Below the pieces are notes generated by a model. The model ran no database searches and was not told where the DNA came from. It saw only the letters and a list, made by a program, of their open reading frames with translations. 64,000 nucleotides of DNA from Halocaridina rubra. Its lineage: Eukaryota; Arthropoda; Malacostraca; Decapoda; Atyidae. The translations under genes were made by a program, and so were the position numbers. The stretch lies in the NCBI GenBank assembly GCA_037179515.1, contig JAXCGZ010022667.1, forward strand, positions 1-64,000. The letters are read 5' to 3'. Numbering within the stretch: position 1 is the first letter of the stretch; the number at the start of each line of letters is the position of its first letter. Below are positions 1-9,123 of the stretch, piece by piece.

Positions 1-498
1 AGTAACTTATCCAAATTTTGTTGCTCTATTAAACATTCTTGCAAATCACATACAAGTTTGTACCAAACTTCTACTGCACCACTAATGAGTGCATTTTTAC
101 GAAGTCTATCTAATGCCACTGCAATTGGTTTGAGTCTGTCTAAATAATCTTCACCAAATTTCCTTAATGTCTTGCCATTGACCTTGCTAAGTATTTGCTG
201 CTCAATGTCATCACTGTTTTCCCTACATATTTTAAATAAAATGTCCCAGTTCTGTAGGTAGGACTGTATAGAGTCAGTCATAGTACAAGTCACACCTGAA
301 CAACCAGGAATAGGTCTTGAATTCTCCAGTGTATTGTGATTTCATATGTCTGTAACTTTTAGGTCATGGTGGCGGACAGTAGGCATATTATATTTAAAAG
401 AAAAATATATTGCATTTTATCCGTGAATTTTTTAATGCGATTATAATCGATTTTAATCACATGATTAAAATCATTTGATATTAATCATGCCAACCCTG
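1..498 (-). pseudogene. hAT-superfamily transposon remnant (terminal part)
   Basis: Read on the minus strand, about 1-330 stays open and gives a hAT-transposase-like segment (SYLQNWDILFKICRENSDDI, then LKPIAVALDRL and AVEVWYKL), which resembles the region before the hAT RNase-H-like core. An in-frame TGA lies just upstream of it. The other end of the fragment is a probable terminal inverted repeat ending CCAACCCTG at 498, which reads CAGGGTTGGC inwards. Between them is AT-rich subterminal sequence (ATTATAATCGATTTTAATCA). The gene runs off the left edge, so its length and the opposite end are unseen. The family call rests on sequence style and is moderately secure; the element is probably inactive or internally deleted because the coding part sits so close to the terminus. 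Confidence 0.6.
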
Positions 499-596
499 CT
501 TATAAACATCAAAAATATAACACTACAACTAAATAAGTTCTCATTGTAATATCATAAAACACACTTATAAACATAAAAATATTACACTACAACAAA
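499..596. repeat. Imperfect 33-bp direct repeat
   Basis: CTTATAAACATCAAAAATA... at 499-531 recurs as CTTATAAACATAAAAATAT... at 564-596, 65 bp apart. It lies between the hAT terminus and the Tigger transposase. It may be a flanking duplication or Tigger subterminal sequence. No gene is seen here. Confidence 0.6.
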
Positions 597-1977
597 ACTG
601 TATTGCTTACTTCTGCTGTACTCATGTGGTGTGCTTGCATAGGGAGGGAGAGACTGCCTTATTAGGAGGTGGAAGTTGGAGAGACAGGTGCCAAGGAGAC
701 CAGGGCAGGTAAGTCTGGGAGAGGCAAAAGAATATACAGCAGATGATGGAGATACTGGGGCAGGTGAGTCTATTGAGGCAGAGGGTACAGTTGGTGGACG
801 CTCTACCTTCACGAAAAATTGGTCAAGGCTATTCCAGAAAGATGCCCTCTTCTTCTCACATATTTCCTTGTAATATCTCAGGAGATCATTGATCCCTCTC
901 TCCACCTTATTGAACCTGGCAACATTGGAGTCCTGAGCCTCAAGCTTTGCCAACATTTCATCTGCCAAGGCAAACGCTTCTTCCAATTCCTTGGTCGTGA
1001 ATCTTTAGGGCTCTGGGCTTGAAGTTCTTCCTCCTCTTCAATCATTTGCTTCTCCAGTTGAATGAGGTCCTCTGTAGATAACTCCTCGCTATTAGATTTC
1101 AGTAGCACTTTTACATCATCAACTTCCACCTCCATCTCAAACTCTCTGATCATGACAACTACGTTCTTTGTTACAGCCTCAACTGTCTCCTCAAAGCCTC
1201 GAAAATCATTCACAAAATAGGGGCAAGAAGTCTTCCATACCCCATTCAAATTGGATTGCATCACTTCATCCCAAGCATCACCAAAATTTATTGTCCAGGA
1301 TTAGCAAAATCTTAAAGAGCAGACCCTTGGAAGCACAATACTTCTCTGCTTCTTTGATAAAATAGTTGCTGAACCAGTCCTCGAATATTTGAAGGGTTAT
1401 CCAAGCGTTCTTGTTTGACCTCCAGTAGACTGGCAGTGAACCCTTCCAAATGCCCTTGAGTGCCCTTGGAATTTCTGCCAAATAAACCAACAATGGCTTC
1501 AGCTTACAGTCTCCAGCAGTATTAGCCCCAAAGAGCAAAGTCAGTCTCTCCTTGTTGGCTTTATGGCCTGGTGCTGTCTTCTCCTCCTTTACGACGTATG
1601 TATGACTAGGCATACACTTCCAGAATAAGGTAGTCTCATTGACGTTGAACACCTGTTCGGCACGGTAACCCCCCTCCCTTATTATCTCTGCCAAAGCTGC
1701 TGGAAACAGTTTTGCTGCTTCCTCATCACTACTAGCAGCTTTTCCTTGCACTTTTATATTATGTAAATTAGCACGAGCCTTAAAAAGATTAAACCACCCT
1801 TTACAAGCTACAAAATCCTCACCTTCACTGCCCTCCCCCTTTTCTCTTTTCAAGTCTTCGGACAACATTTTAGCCTATTCCTGTGTTAAGATAAGGCTTA
1901 ATGGAATACCCCGTCGATTTTGTTCTTCAATCCAAAGCACTAGCAATTTTTCCATCTCTACCATAAGGCCACTATGA
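582..1977 (-). pseudogene. Tigger/pogo-type transposase, DDE and C-terminal part (Tigger-1)
   Basis: Minus-strand pieces match the Tigger transposase layout in order: the end of the CENP-B-type DNA-binding region (MEKLLVLWIEEQNRRGIPLS, 1880-1975), the DDE catalytic domain (1278-1868, with VFNVNETTLFWKCMPSHTYV and LLILDNKFW), and the acidic C-terminal tail (878-1264, then 582-986 in another frame). The first catalytic Asp expected in the VDET motif is Asn here, an in-frame stop follows LILTQE, and a frameshift separates the last two pieces. The gene is therefore dead. Its N-terminal part lies at 2676-2920, beyond an inserted I-element fragment. Tigger transposases normally cut and paste at TA. 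Confidence 0.85.
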
Positions 1978-2675
1978 TTTTTTTTTTCTTCTTTGATGTT
2001 CTCCCTTGAGGGTGAGCAAACCTTCCCTTGTGGCCCGCAGGTGGGGTAAGATTTTGTTGATTGTAGGTGGTATTCGCTCTTGCGGGTGAATGGGCTTTCC
2101 TATTTGGTGCGGAGGTGGGGTGAAATCTTGTTATTGTTGGTGGTATTCACTCTTGATGGTGATCGGACTTTCCTATTTTGGTCCGCAGGTGAGGTTGTGC
2201 AAAACTGTAAAGATAATGGAAAGCATGTGTTCAGTTGAGGATTATTAGTTTACAGCAAACAATTGAAATGAATTCCTGTTTTGGAGGTGAGAGAGTGCGG
2301 GGGCACCAGTTTTCCGTCGAATTTCTGAAAAGGAATCACATTCAAGGATGTAGTGGAGCAGTGGATGTGGTGAGGCTATCTGGCAAAAGGTGCATTCCCT
2401 GATGATATCATCCACTATTCGCCAGGTGCACTGGTACCGAAGTCTCAGACGGTGCACATTGACCGCCGTGCTTCGTTGAAGGCTCTTAGGCAGGGTGATT
2501 CGCTGAAGATCAGTGGTGGCTTTGTACCACCAGGTGGAGGGTGGGCCAATGTGTGTGCACAGGTTGTGTTTAGTTATTAAGGCGTTAAGGAGTGACTTGG
2601 TGGCTTTATTTTTTATCTGTTGAATCCCAGGAGGCAGAGATATTTGGATTTCTGCTCTGAGAGTGGCTTGTTTGG
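1978..2675 (-). mobile_element. 5'-truncated I-clade non-LTR retrotransposon, 3' end only (I copy 0)
   Basis: The fragment starts with a poly(T) run at 1978, which is the poly(A) tail on the minus strand. It then matches the 3' UTR and last coding region of the element at 13560-20255, for example the translated stretch CTWRIVDDIIRECTFCQIAS (2245-2457). The coding part is the zinc-finger-like C terminus after RNase H. It ends abruptly near 2675, inside the RNase-H-to-C-terminus region, so it is 5' truncated. It interrupts the Tigger-1 transposase gene: Tigger coding sequence resumes on both sides. I could not define a clean TSD. Confidence 0.85.
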
Positions 2676-2920
2676 CAGTGTCTCATGATCACAGTTGACA
2701 TCATAGGGCTTGAACTTTTCAAGTGGTCATGGATGCGATCTTTGAATTTGACGATCGTGACAACGGTCGTACAGGCTAATCCGAGATTGCTGTCATTGTT
2801 CGTAGAAGATTCTCCCATTTCAGCACGGTTTAGTATTTCAGTTTTAATTTACATGGTGATGGCTTTTCTTTTCTTAGTGGCACTGCCATCACAACTATCA
2901 CTAACATGCTTGGGAGGCAT
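2676..2920 (-). pseudogene. Tigger-1 transposase, N-terminal helix-turn-helix part
   Basis: Minus-strand frame beginning at the ATG ending at 2920 reads MPPKHVSDSCDG and then KKRKAITM, a stop, IKTEILNRAEMGESS and later VVTIVKFKDRIHDHLKSSSP. This is the N-terminal psq/CENP-B-like helix-turn-helix of Tigger transposases, which binds the terminal repeats. One in-frame TAA (2851 region) breaks it. It joins logically to the remainder at 582-1977 once the I-element fragment is removed. The 150 bp beyond (2921-3072) shows no gene and is probably Tigger 5' flank. Confidence 0.8.
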
Positions 2921-3072
2921 AGTAAAGTCAGTAACGAGCAAACACAACGAGAGAACAGACGAAATCACTAGACACAATATGGCAGGTAGGAATAAACTGA
3001 GCAGTGGTTCTTCTGTTTCTAATGCCTCATGACATCATATTCTTACACTACACTCACCAAACTGTTTCAAAC

Positions 3073-3688
3073 AAAGTCATATTTACAGCTATATGTTTGG
3101 TATTTTTTTTCTGAATTCAAGATAATTTTTCAATATAACCTACTGTATATAAAAAAATAAATAAATAAAACCATTAACTTGATAAATACGAATACAGCTG
3201 TGCTGCTAGCTGTGCATTCTAGTGTAAATGGATTCGGTTTTACGTCACGAACTCCCTTTTCTACTAAGGGCTAGGACGGTTGCCTTCTCACGAAGGACTT
3301 GTTTTGGCAGATGTAATCGTTACCCTGAGTGTATGCCCTTACTAACCTTAGTCCGTGACGGGGCGTGAAATCGTATTTATAGCTGTGTTTGGTATTTTTT
3401 ATTTTTAACTTCAATATAATATTTCAATGTAACTAAATACTGTATATAAAATATTAAATATATAAAGCATTAACTTAATAAATACGAATACAGCTGTGCT
3501 GCTAGCTTTGCATTCGAATGTAAATGAAATCGTACTTACAGCTATGCGTTTGGTATTGTTTCTTTTTGAATTCAATATAATGTTTCAATATAACCAACAG
3601 CACAGTATATAAAAAAATAAATGAATAAAGCCATTAGCTAGATAAATATGAATACAGCAGTGCAGCTAGCTGTTTATTCGTGTGTACA
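3073..3688. repeat. Three tandem ~160-bp AT-rich repeat units
   Basis: Units at about 3073-3228, 3367-3526 and 3527-3688 each run from an AAATCGTAYTTAYAGCT-like start through TTTGGTATT..., a TATATAAAA block and GAATACAGCTGTGCTGCTAGC to a GTGTAAATG-like end. A 137-bp foreign repeat (3229-3366) sits exactly between units one and two. No open frame is conserved. It could be a local satellite or a repeated subterminal region of a DNA transposon. Confidence 0.75.
3229..3366. repeat. Interspersed repeat, first copy of the SINE-like unit also at 36045
   Basis: This block (ACGAACTCCC..., CTACTAAGGGCTAGGA, ...TGTATGCCCTTACTAACC...GTCCGTGA) recurs at 36045-36194 with about 90% identity by eye. On the minus strand the second copy continues into GGTTCGCGCCC, a B-box-like sequence, but this copy stops just before that. 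It is probably a truncated tRNA-related SINE. Confidence 0.55.
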
Positions 3689-3935
3689 GTAGAACCTTAA
3701 TTCACGAACTTAGTCCGTTCCTAAACCCTGTTCGTGGTGTAAGACAATTTTTCCCATTGATATGCATGTTATATCAATTAATCCATTCTTAGTCACAATA
3801 AATATACATTTAAAATTTTTTCTAATGGGTATAGCAATGAAAAATACTATGTGTTACACCTTTAAAAGGAAAATTACATTAATAATAAAAGGGAATTCTA
3901 CTCTACTTAAATAAAACATAGTCATCCATTCATTT
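3686..3935. mobile_element. Terminal fragment of a second Tigger/pogo-like element (Tigger-2)
   Basis: After a TA, the sequence CAGTAGAACCTTAATTCACG begins at 3686 and continues ACGAACTTAGTCCGTTCC. This resembles the CAGT-RAACC...ACGAAC termini of pogo/Tigger elements. A helix-turn-helix fragment of a Tigger transposase lies at 5019-5118, beyond an RTE insertion, so the two pieces probably belong to one element. The opposite terminus was not found. Confidence 0.45.
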
Positions 3936-4940
3936 ACTTTGGCTGTTCCCTTCAAGTTGGGGGGTAGCCGACATGAAAAAAAAAGAACCAATAAGGGGAT
4001 TACTTTGCTCTATGGGCAATGACAAGGGAGCTAGCGACTGTTCAGATGTCACTGCTGGAGTGCCACAGCCCATCCTCCCGGCTCTTCCACAACCTTTGTC
4101 GCTTCATAATGCCAACTCCCCTACTGCTCCTACCACAGGGCTACCTCTGTAAGATGCAGCCCCGTGGTAACAGCAGATGACCATCAGAGCTGCATCACAA
4201 TCGCTCACCACTCATATCTATTCCTAGCACCCTCACTTGCTTCCCTCACATCCATCCTCTTATTATTCAGGGCTCTCCTTACTCCATCCATCCACCCAAA
4301 CCTAGGCCTCCCTCTAGCATTTCTCCCATCAACTCTTGCATTCATCACCTTTTCATGCCATCTTTCATCATCTATCCTCTCCACATGGCCAAACCATCTC
4401 AGAACATTCATATCTACGCTGGCTGCCAATTCTCTCCTCACACCCGTTCTTGCTCTCACCACTTCATTCCTAACCCTATCCATCCGAGATACACCAGTCA
4501 TACTCCTCAGGCATTTCATCTCAAATGCATTTAGTTTCCGTCTCTCACTTACTTTCATACCCCATAACTTTGATCCATACATCACAGTTGGTACAACCAC
4601 ATTCTCATACAAAACTTTCTTAACATTCATTTCCAACCCTTTATTATTCATCACTCCTTTCAACGCACCAAACACTTTACATCCTTCATTCACTCTGTGA
4701 CACATCTGCTTCCACTCCACCATTTGTAGCTATAACCGAGCCTAAATACTTAAACTGATCAACTTCCTCAAGTGTCTCTCCATTCAACATAACATTCATT
4801 CCAGCACCATCCTCATTTCTTGTACACCTTATGACCTTACTCTTTCCCACATTCACTCGCAACTTCCTTCTCTCACACACCATTCCAAATTCTGATGCTA
4901 ACTGACACAGCTTCTCCTCTGAATCTGCCACCACCATGGT
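3936..4940 (-). mobile_element. 5'-truncated RTE-clade non-LTR retrotransposon
   Basis: Minus-strand coding begins at 4937 with VVADSEEKLCQLASEFG, immediately after where the RT active-site box would be, and continues as VCERRKLRVNVGKSKV and FKYLGSVI (4686-4937). It then shifts frame at about 4710 to EMKCLRSMTGV, VLRWFGHVERIDDERW and RGRPRFGWMDGVRRA (4205-4723). This is the thumb and C-terminal region typical of RTE reverse transcriptases. Endonuclease and palm are missing, and one frameshift makes it non-coding. The 3' UTR runs to about 3936. It appears inserted inside Tigger-2. Confidence 0.8.
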
Positions 4941-5018
4941 ACAGTACAGTATTTACCTTTGTGGATTATTGTTGCTGGCACATGTGGATGGTGGTGGAGG
5001 AGTAGGAGGATGACTACT

Positions 5019-5118
5019 CCTTTGACTTTGCCATGTCCTACTGCGTAGCGATATCAGAAACACCAACAACGTTTTCATGCTTAGAAATTATTTCCTTCTT
5101 AGTTTCCACTGTTATGCA
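5019..5118 (-). pseudogene. Tigger-2 transposase N-terminal fragment
   Basis: The minus strand reads ETKKEIISKHENVVGVSDIA, then TQ, a stop, and DMAKSKE. This matches the N-terminal helix-turn-helix style of Tigger transposases. It is cut at 5118-5125 by a hAT insertion, and an in-frame TAG is present. The 80 bp before it (4940-5018) contains a GGTGG-rich stretch without a gene. Confidence 0.6.
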
Positions 5119-5125
5119 TCTAGGG

Positions 5126-6050
5126 CAAGGGTGCACAACCTTTTGGGCTACTCGGGCCACATCATCAAACATATATCTAATCGAGGGCCACTAGATTTTA
5201 CATAAAATATAATACTGTAAATGGTTTGTAGAATATGTTTAAGGGTTAAAAAGACACAGTTACTCACCTGATTTGTTTTAATGAGATATTTGACACAGAT
5301 TCATGAACAAGCTTTTTTATGTTAGGGTGGAAATTTGTGGTTGTCAGTCTTAAAACAGAGTGCAAATTTTGGTCACTTAGCCTGCTGCAAATATTTGATT
5401 TGTTCTGGTTGAGCAGACTAAATGTTTTTTCACATATGTAGGTAGAGCCAAATAAGCATTCATAAATAGCAGCTTTGTTTTTCAAATATGGAAATTGATC
5501 TCTGGCCAAACAATTATAAAAGTTGAGCAAGTCCCCTTCATTATACTTGGTACGAAGGCTGTCATTATTCTGAAGATCAATCAGTTCAAATTTTGCTTCG
5601 AATTCCACTACTTCAGGAGATACAGAAAAGGGGTTGCTGAACAACATCAAATCATTGACTTCTTTCTTGAGGTCCTCAAATCGGCTCTCAAAGGCCTCCA
5701 AAAGTTTTCCTAATTTTGTTGCATATATTCATGTCTATTGCATACTTTGTGTCTCGCACATAAGTTTGGGAAGTGTCCTGACTCTCCTTTAACTATCAGT
5801 GAGTGAAACAATTTTAGTTTTTGATCAAAAGCTATCACATAGTTGGGTAGCTGCGAAATAAGTTGGTTATTCCCCTTGAGTTTACGATGCAAGTTAATTA
5901 AATGACTTGTGAGATCCATAAGAAATGACAAAACACGAAGCCAGTCAGCATTTTCAAATTCTGGTACTATTTTATTCTTGTAATTAAGAAATATCTCAAT
6001 TTCATTCAGAAGATTGATAAAGCTTTGCAGTGTATTTCCCCTGTTTCACC
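5126..6050 (-). mobile_element. Buster-type hAT transposon fragment with transposase C terminus (hAT-2)
   Basis: The left terminus CAAGGGTGCACAACCTTTTG at 5126 resembles the hAT terminus at 43727. Minus-strand frames 5264-5701 and 5710-5931, with further coding to about 6035, encode the end of a hAT transposase: FINLLNEIEIFLNYKNK, then LMDLTSHLINLHRKLKG, then the dimerisation region FLCLF-like GSTYICEKTFSLLNQNKS. Such proteins resemble GTF2IRD2/ZBED5-type hAT products. A frame break separates the two main pieces, and the N-terminal half and right terminus are missing. The 8 bp before the terminus (5118-5125) read ATCTAGGG. Confidence 0.75.
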
Positions 6051-6223
6051 TCCTGTCTCGACTGCTTTCGTACTCGAGGAGGCCTTGAAATTATGAATTT
6101 AGTTATTAAACTAATTATAGAAAACGAGATAAAACAATAATAACAAGAAGACACAAACACTCACACTTAGGTAAATACATACTTATATGCACAGACACAT
6201 ATACATACATGTATACATACATA
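6051..6223. other. No gene seen; low-complexity ATAC-rich spacer
   Basis: AT-rich sequence with a short CACTTAGGTAAATACATA stretch and an ATACATACATG-type run just before CR1-0. Nothing codes here. Confidence 0.6.
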
Positions 6224-7110
6224 CAGTCTGTAAATTCATTCATGAATATGTTTGCAGATGATGCAAAGATTGTGAAGAAAGTAGAAAACGAGAACAATGA
6301 TAGAGAACTTCAGGAAGATCTAAATAGTCTGCATGAGTGGTCAGAAAAGTGGCTAATGAAATTCAATACTTCAAAATGTAAGGTAATTAGAATGGGTACA
6401 AGTGCAAGAAGGTCCAAGCTTGACTACTCGGTGGCTGGAGTACAACTTCAAGAGACAGAAAATGAGAGATCTAGGAGTAAACATACTGGCAGATTTGTCT
6501 TCAGAAATACATATAAATGGCATAGTAAGGGCAGCATATGCATTCTTATCAAATGTAAGGGTAGCCTTCAGGCACATGGACAAGGAAATGTTCATAAATA
6601 TTTATGTAACCTATGTGAGGCCAAAACTCGAATATGCAGCCCCCTTTTGGAATCCACACTTGAAAAAGCACATAGCTAAGCTTGAAAAAGTTCAAAGACA
6701 TGCCACGAAACTGGTACCAGAAAAACGCAATCTCAGTTATGATGAGAGGCTGAGGGAATTAAACTTACCATCACTCGAAGCTAGAAGATTGAGGGGGGTA
6801 TAGTGACAGTCTTTAAATTCCTTCATGGTTATGATAGAGTGGATAGGGATGGATATTTTGATATGGTTGGCTCTAGAACTAGTTTGAAGCTTGGTAAGAA
6901 AACTTCTTTGCAGGATGTAAGGAAATACTTTTTCAGTGTAAGAGTAGTTGATAATTGGAATTGGCTAAGTGAGGAGGTAATTAATGTTATCTCAATCCAT
7001 AGTTTTAAGGACAGGTATGATAAGTATGACTAAGTAGAAAATGAAACCGATCAGGAGACGGGAAGATACGAACTTTGGGCTCTTTCCCGTAAACACAATT
7101 AGGTATTTAC
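6224..7110 (+). mobile_element. CR1-0: 5'-truncated CR1-like element
   Basis: The copy begins inside the RT active-site region (MNMFADDAKIVKKV at about 6238-6280) and continues through the RT thumb and C terminus in three frames (6209-6679, 6402-6803, 6803-7033), ending KDRYDKYD with a TAA. A frameshift lies near 6460 and a second break near 6800. It is followed by the family's 3' stem-loop (GGGAAGATACG...CTCTTTCCC) and one tail unit ending CACAATTAGGTATTTACAC at about 7110. The 5' end of CR1-1 begins directly after this tail. Confidence 0.9.
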
Positions 7111-8042
7111 ACACACACTCAGATGAAGTCTGACGGGAGGTGTACGCAACTGCTTCTCTTAAATTTTTACTTGTGTTTTTGAGTGACTAAGTGATTAGTG
7201 GAAAACTTTACCATAATTTCCCTTAATCTGAAATCCTGCAGAGTATTGTGAGTACAAAACTTATATTTGTTGTATGACGAGACTGTCCAAAATATTAAAG
7301 GGAAAAAAATTTAGAACATTTTCGTGAGGGGAGAGAGTAGCTGCTGTCCTGTTTTGCCTTGAAGGAAATTTAGAAGAGTTGCCAGAGGTGAAGCCATCAC
7401 ATCACATTACCTAATTTTTTGTGTAAACTGGGGAAAGCTCTTAAGCCGTTTACCTGATCCTGTGGTTCCATATATTGTTAAAATCAGTATCCTTCCCATT
7501 TATATTAACTTGTTAGTTAGTTTGATACACAAAATAATTGAATAATTAAATAAATACCAAATATCCATCTGTCAACAGTACTGAGTTAAGTTGCCAAGTA
7601 GTACAGCTGTCTTATTTTCTTCATTTTTTTGCTTTTCTTTTAGCTTTCTTTTTTACTATTTTTTTTATTTTGTATATATATTGAGTTAAATGTAAAGTCT
7701 AATCCTGTGATAACATATTTTGGTTAGCTAGTGAGTTTATCAGTTAGGAAGAATATATAGCAGAAACAGGTGGGTGCCTTCTCAGACACAAATTCGAATT
7801 TTCCTTCAGGTTTGACTTTTGTTTTGTTGCATTTTTTTTTCTTTTTCTTTTTATCCTTAAATTACCATGGTCAAGTTTTTAAGTTAATATGTGTGTTACC
7901 AGAAAAGAGATAAATTGAGCCACTAAATAGCACTTATATGGAGATATAAAAATTCTGTGTGAAGCTTAAATAAAAGTTTTTCTCTTTTTTTTTTCCTCAT
8001 TCTCTTCTTCTTTCGATATTCTATGAGAGGGAGAACATAAAA

Positions 8043-9121
8043 ATGAGGCCATCTCTGTCCCAAACCTCTCCCATCCATGGGTCGGTAGGAGGGGTAGCCA
8101 TTAGGAGACTCAAACAGAAAATCAAGAATTTAGAGGCAATGGTTATAAGCCTTGATGAAAAAATTCGGAATATGGATGGAGAAATGAAAGAGAATGAAAC
8201 ACTCGGAGAGCAAATAAGATCTTTGGAGGAAGCAAATAAAGCACAAGGGCAGGAGAGAAAGGAACTACAAAAAAGAATAAAGAAGCTGGAAGGGGAAAAG
8301 AGTCAACTAGAATCTAGAATTTCTAAACAAGAAGATAAAAACAAACAGCTGAATGACAACCTAAAGGAATTAGATGTTAGTTCACTGCTCTCTTCTGAGA
8401 GAGACGAGATTGCTGCTTGGAATGTCCAGATTAAGGAAAACATTGAACAGTTCAGAAAAGAGTTCCAGGAGCTGAATATGGAAAATGATGCCATGAAAAC
8501 TTCCTTTGCTGATGCACTAAAGGGGAAGGTGGCAGTAAAAGAGGCAGTAAAGGTGGTGGCACTGGAAAACATACAAACAGTTGACTATAAAGAGACAGTA
8601 ATCGAAAAAATGAAAGACGTTGTGATGGAAAGGGCAAACCCACTCATCAGACAGGCACTTGAGAAGGAGAAGACAGTGGTAATCTCAGGCATAAGTGAAT
8701 CCCAGGAGCCAACATGGCAGGGGAGGCTTGAAGAAAATAAAGCTAGGGTTGTAGACCTGATAAGAAAGCTTGGAGTAGTATGTGGTCCTGAGGATATTGT
8801 AAACATACACCAACTAGGTAAATATTCGAGGGAAGGAAAGCCGAGACCAACAAAAGTAACCTTTGAGAGAGGGGAAACATGTAGGGAAATATTGTTGAGA
8901 AAAAAAGTCTAAAAGACCTACAAGAATTCAAAGAAGTGTTCATTAGACGATACAGAACACAGGAAGAGATGGGAAAGATCAAAAACTTGTTGCAAGAGGC
9001 AAGAAGGTTAAATGATGAAAGAAATGAAGAACAGAAGAAAAATTTTCGTTACAGAGTTCTTCCAGACAAAGGGGAGATAAAGAAGATAATGACAGAAGAT
9101 CAGGGGATGGGGCCTCATTAA
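8043..9121 (+). pseudogene. CR1-1 ORF1: coiled-coil RNA-binding protein (frameshifted)
   Basis: ORF1 proteins of non-LTR elements coat the element RNA. The first 289 codons (8043-8912) start MRPSLSQTSPIHG. They are followed by a long coiled coil (about residues 20-200, heptad-rich, KELQKRIKKLEGEKSQLESR) and an RRM-like C-terminal domain (VVISGISESQEPTWQG and IHQLGKYSREGKPRPTKVTF). A run of seven A at 8900-8906 shifts the frame, and coding resumes as SLKDLQEFKEVFIRRYR to a TAA at 9121. Copy CR1-7 reads through this point without a shift, so the intact protein would be roughly 360 residues. The start is the first ATG after the T-rich 5' UTR and is conserved in CR1-2, CR1-5 and CR1-7. Confidence 0.85.
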
Positions 9122-9123
9122 GA

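Noticed and set aside
2685..3032. 115-codon plus-strand frame with hydrophobic segments
   Set aside because: It is antisense to the Tigger-1 N-terminal coding sequence.
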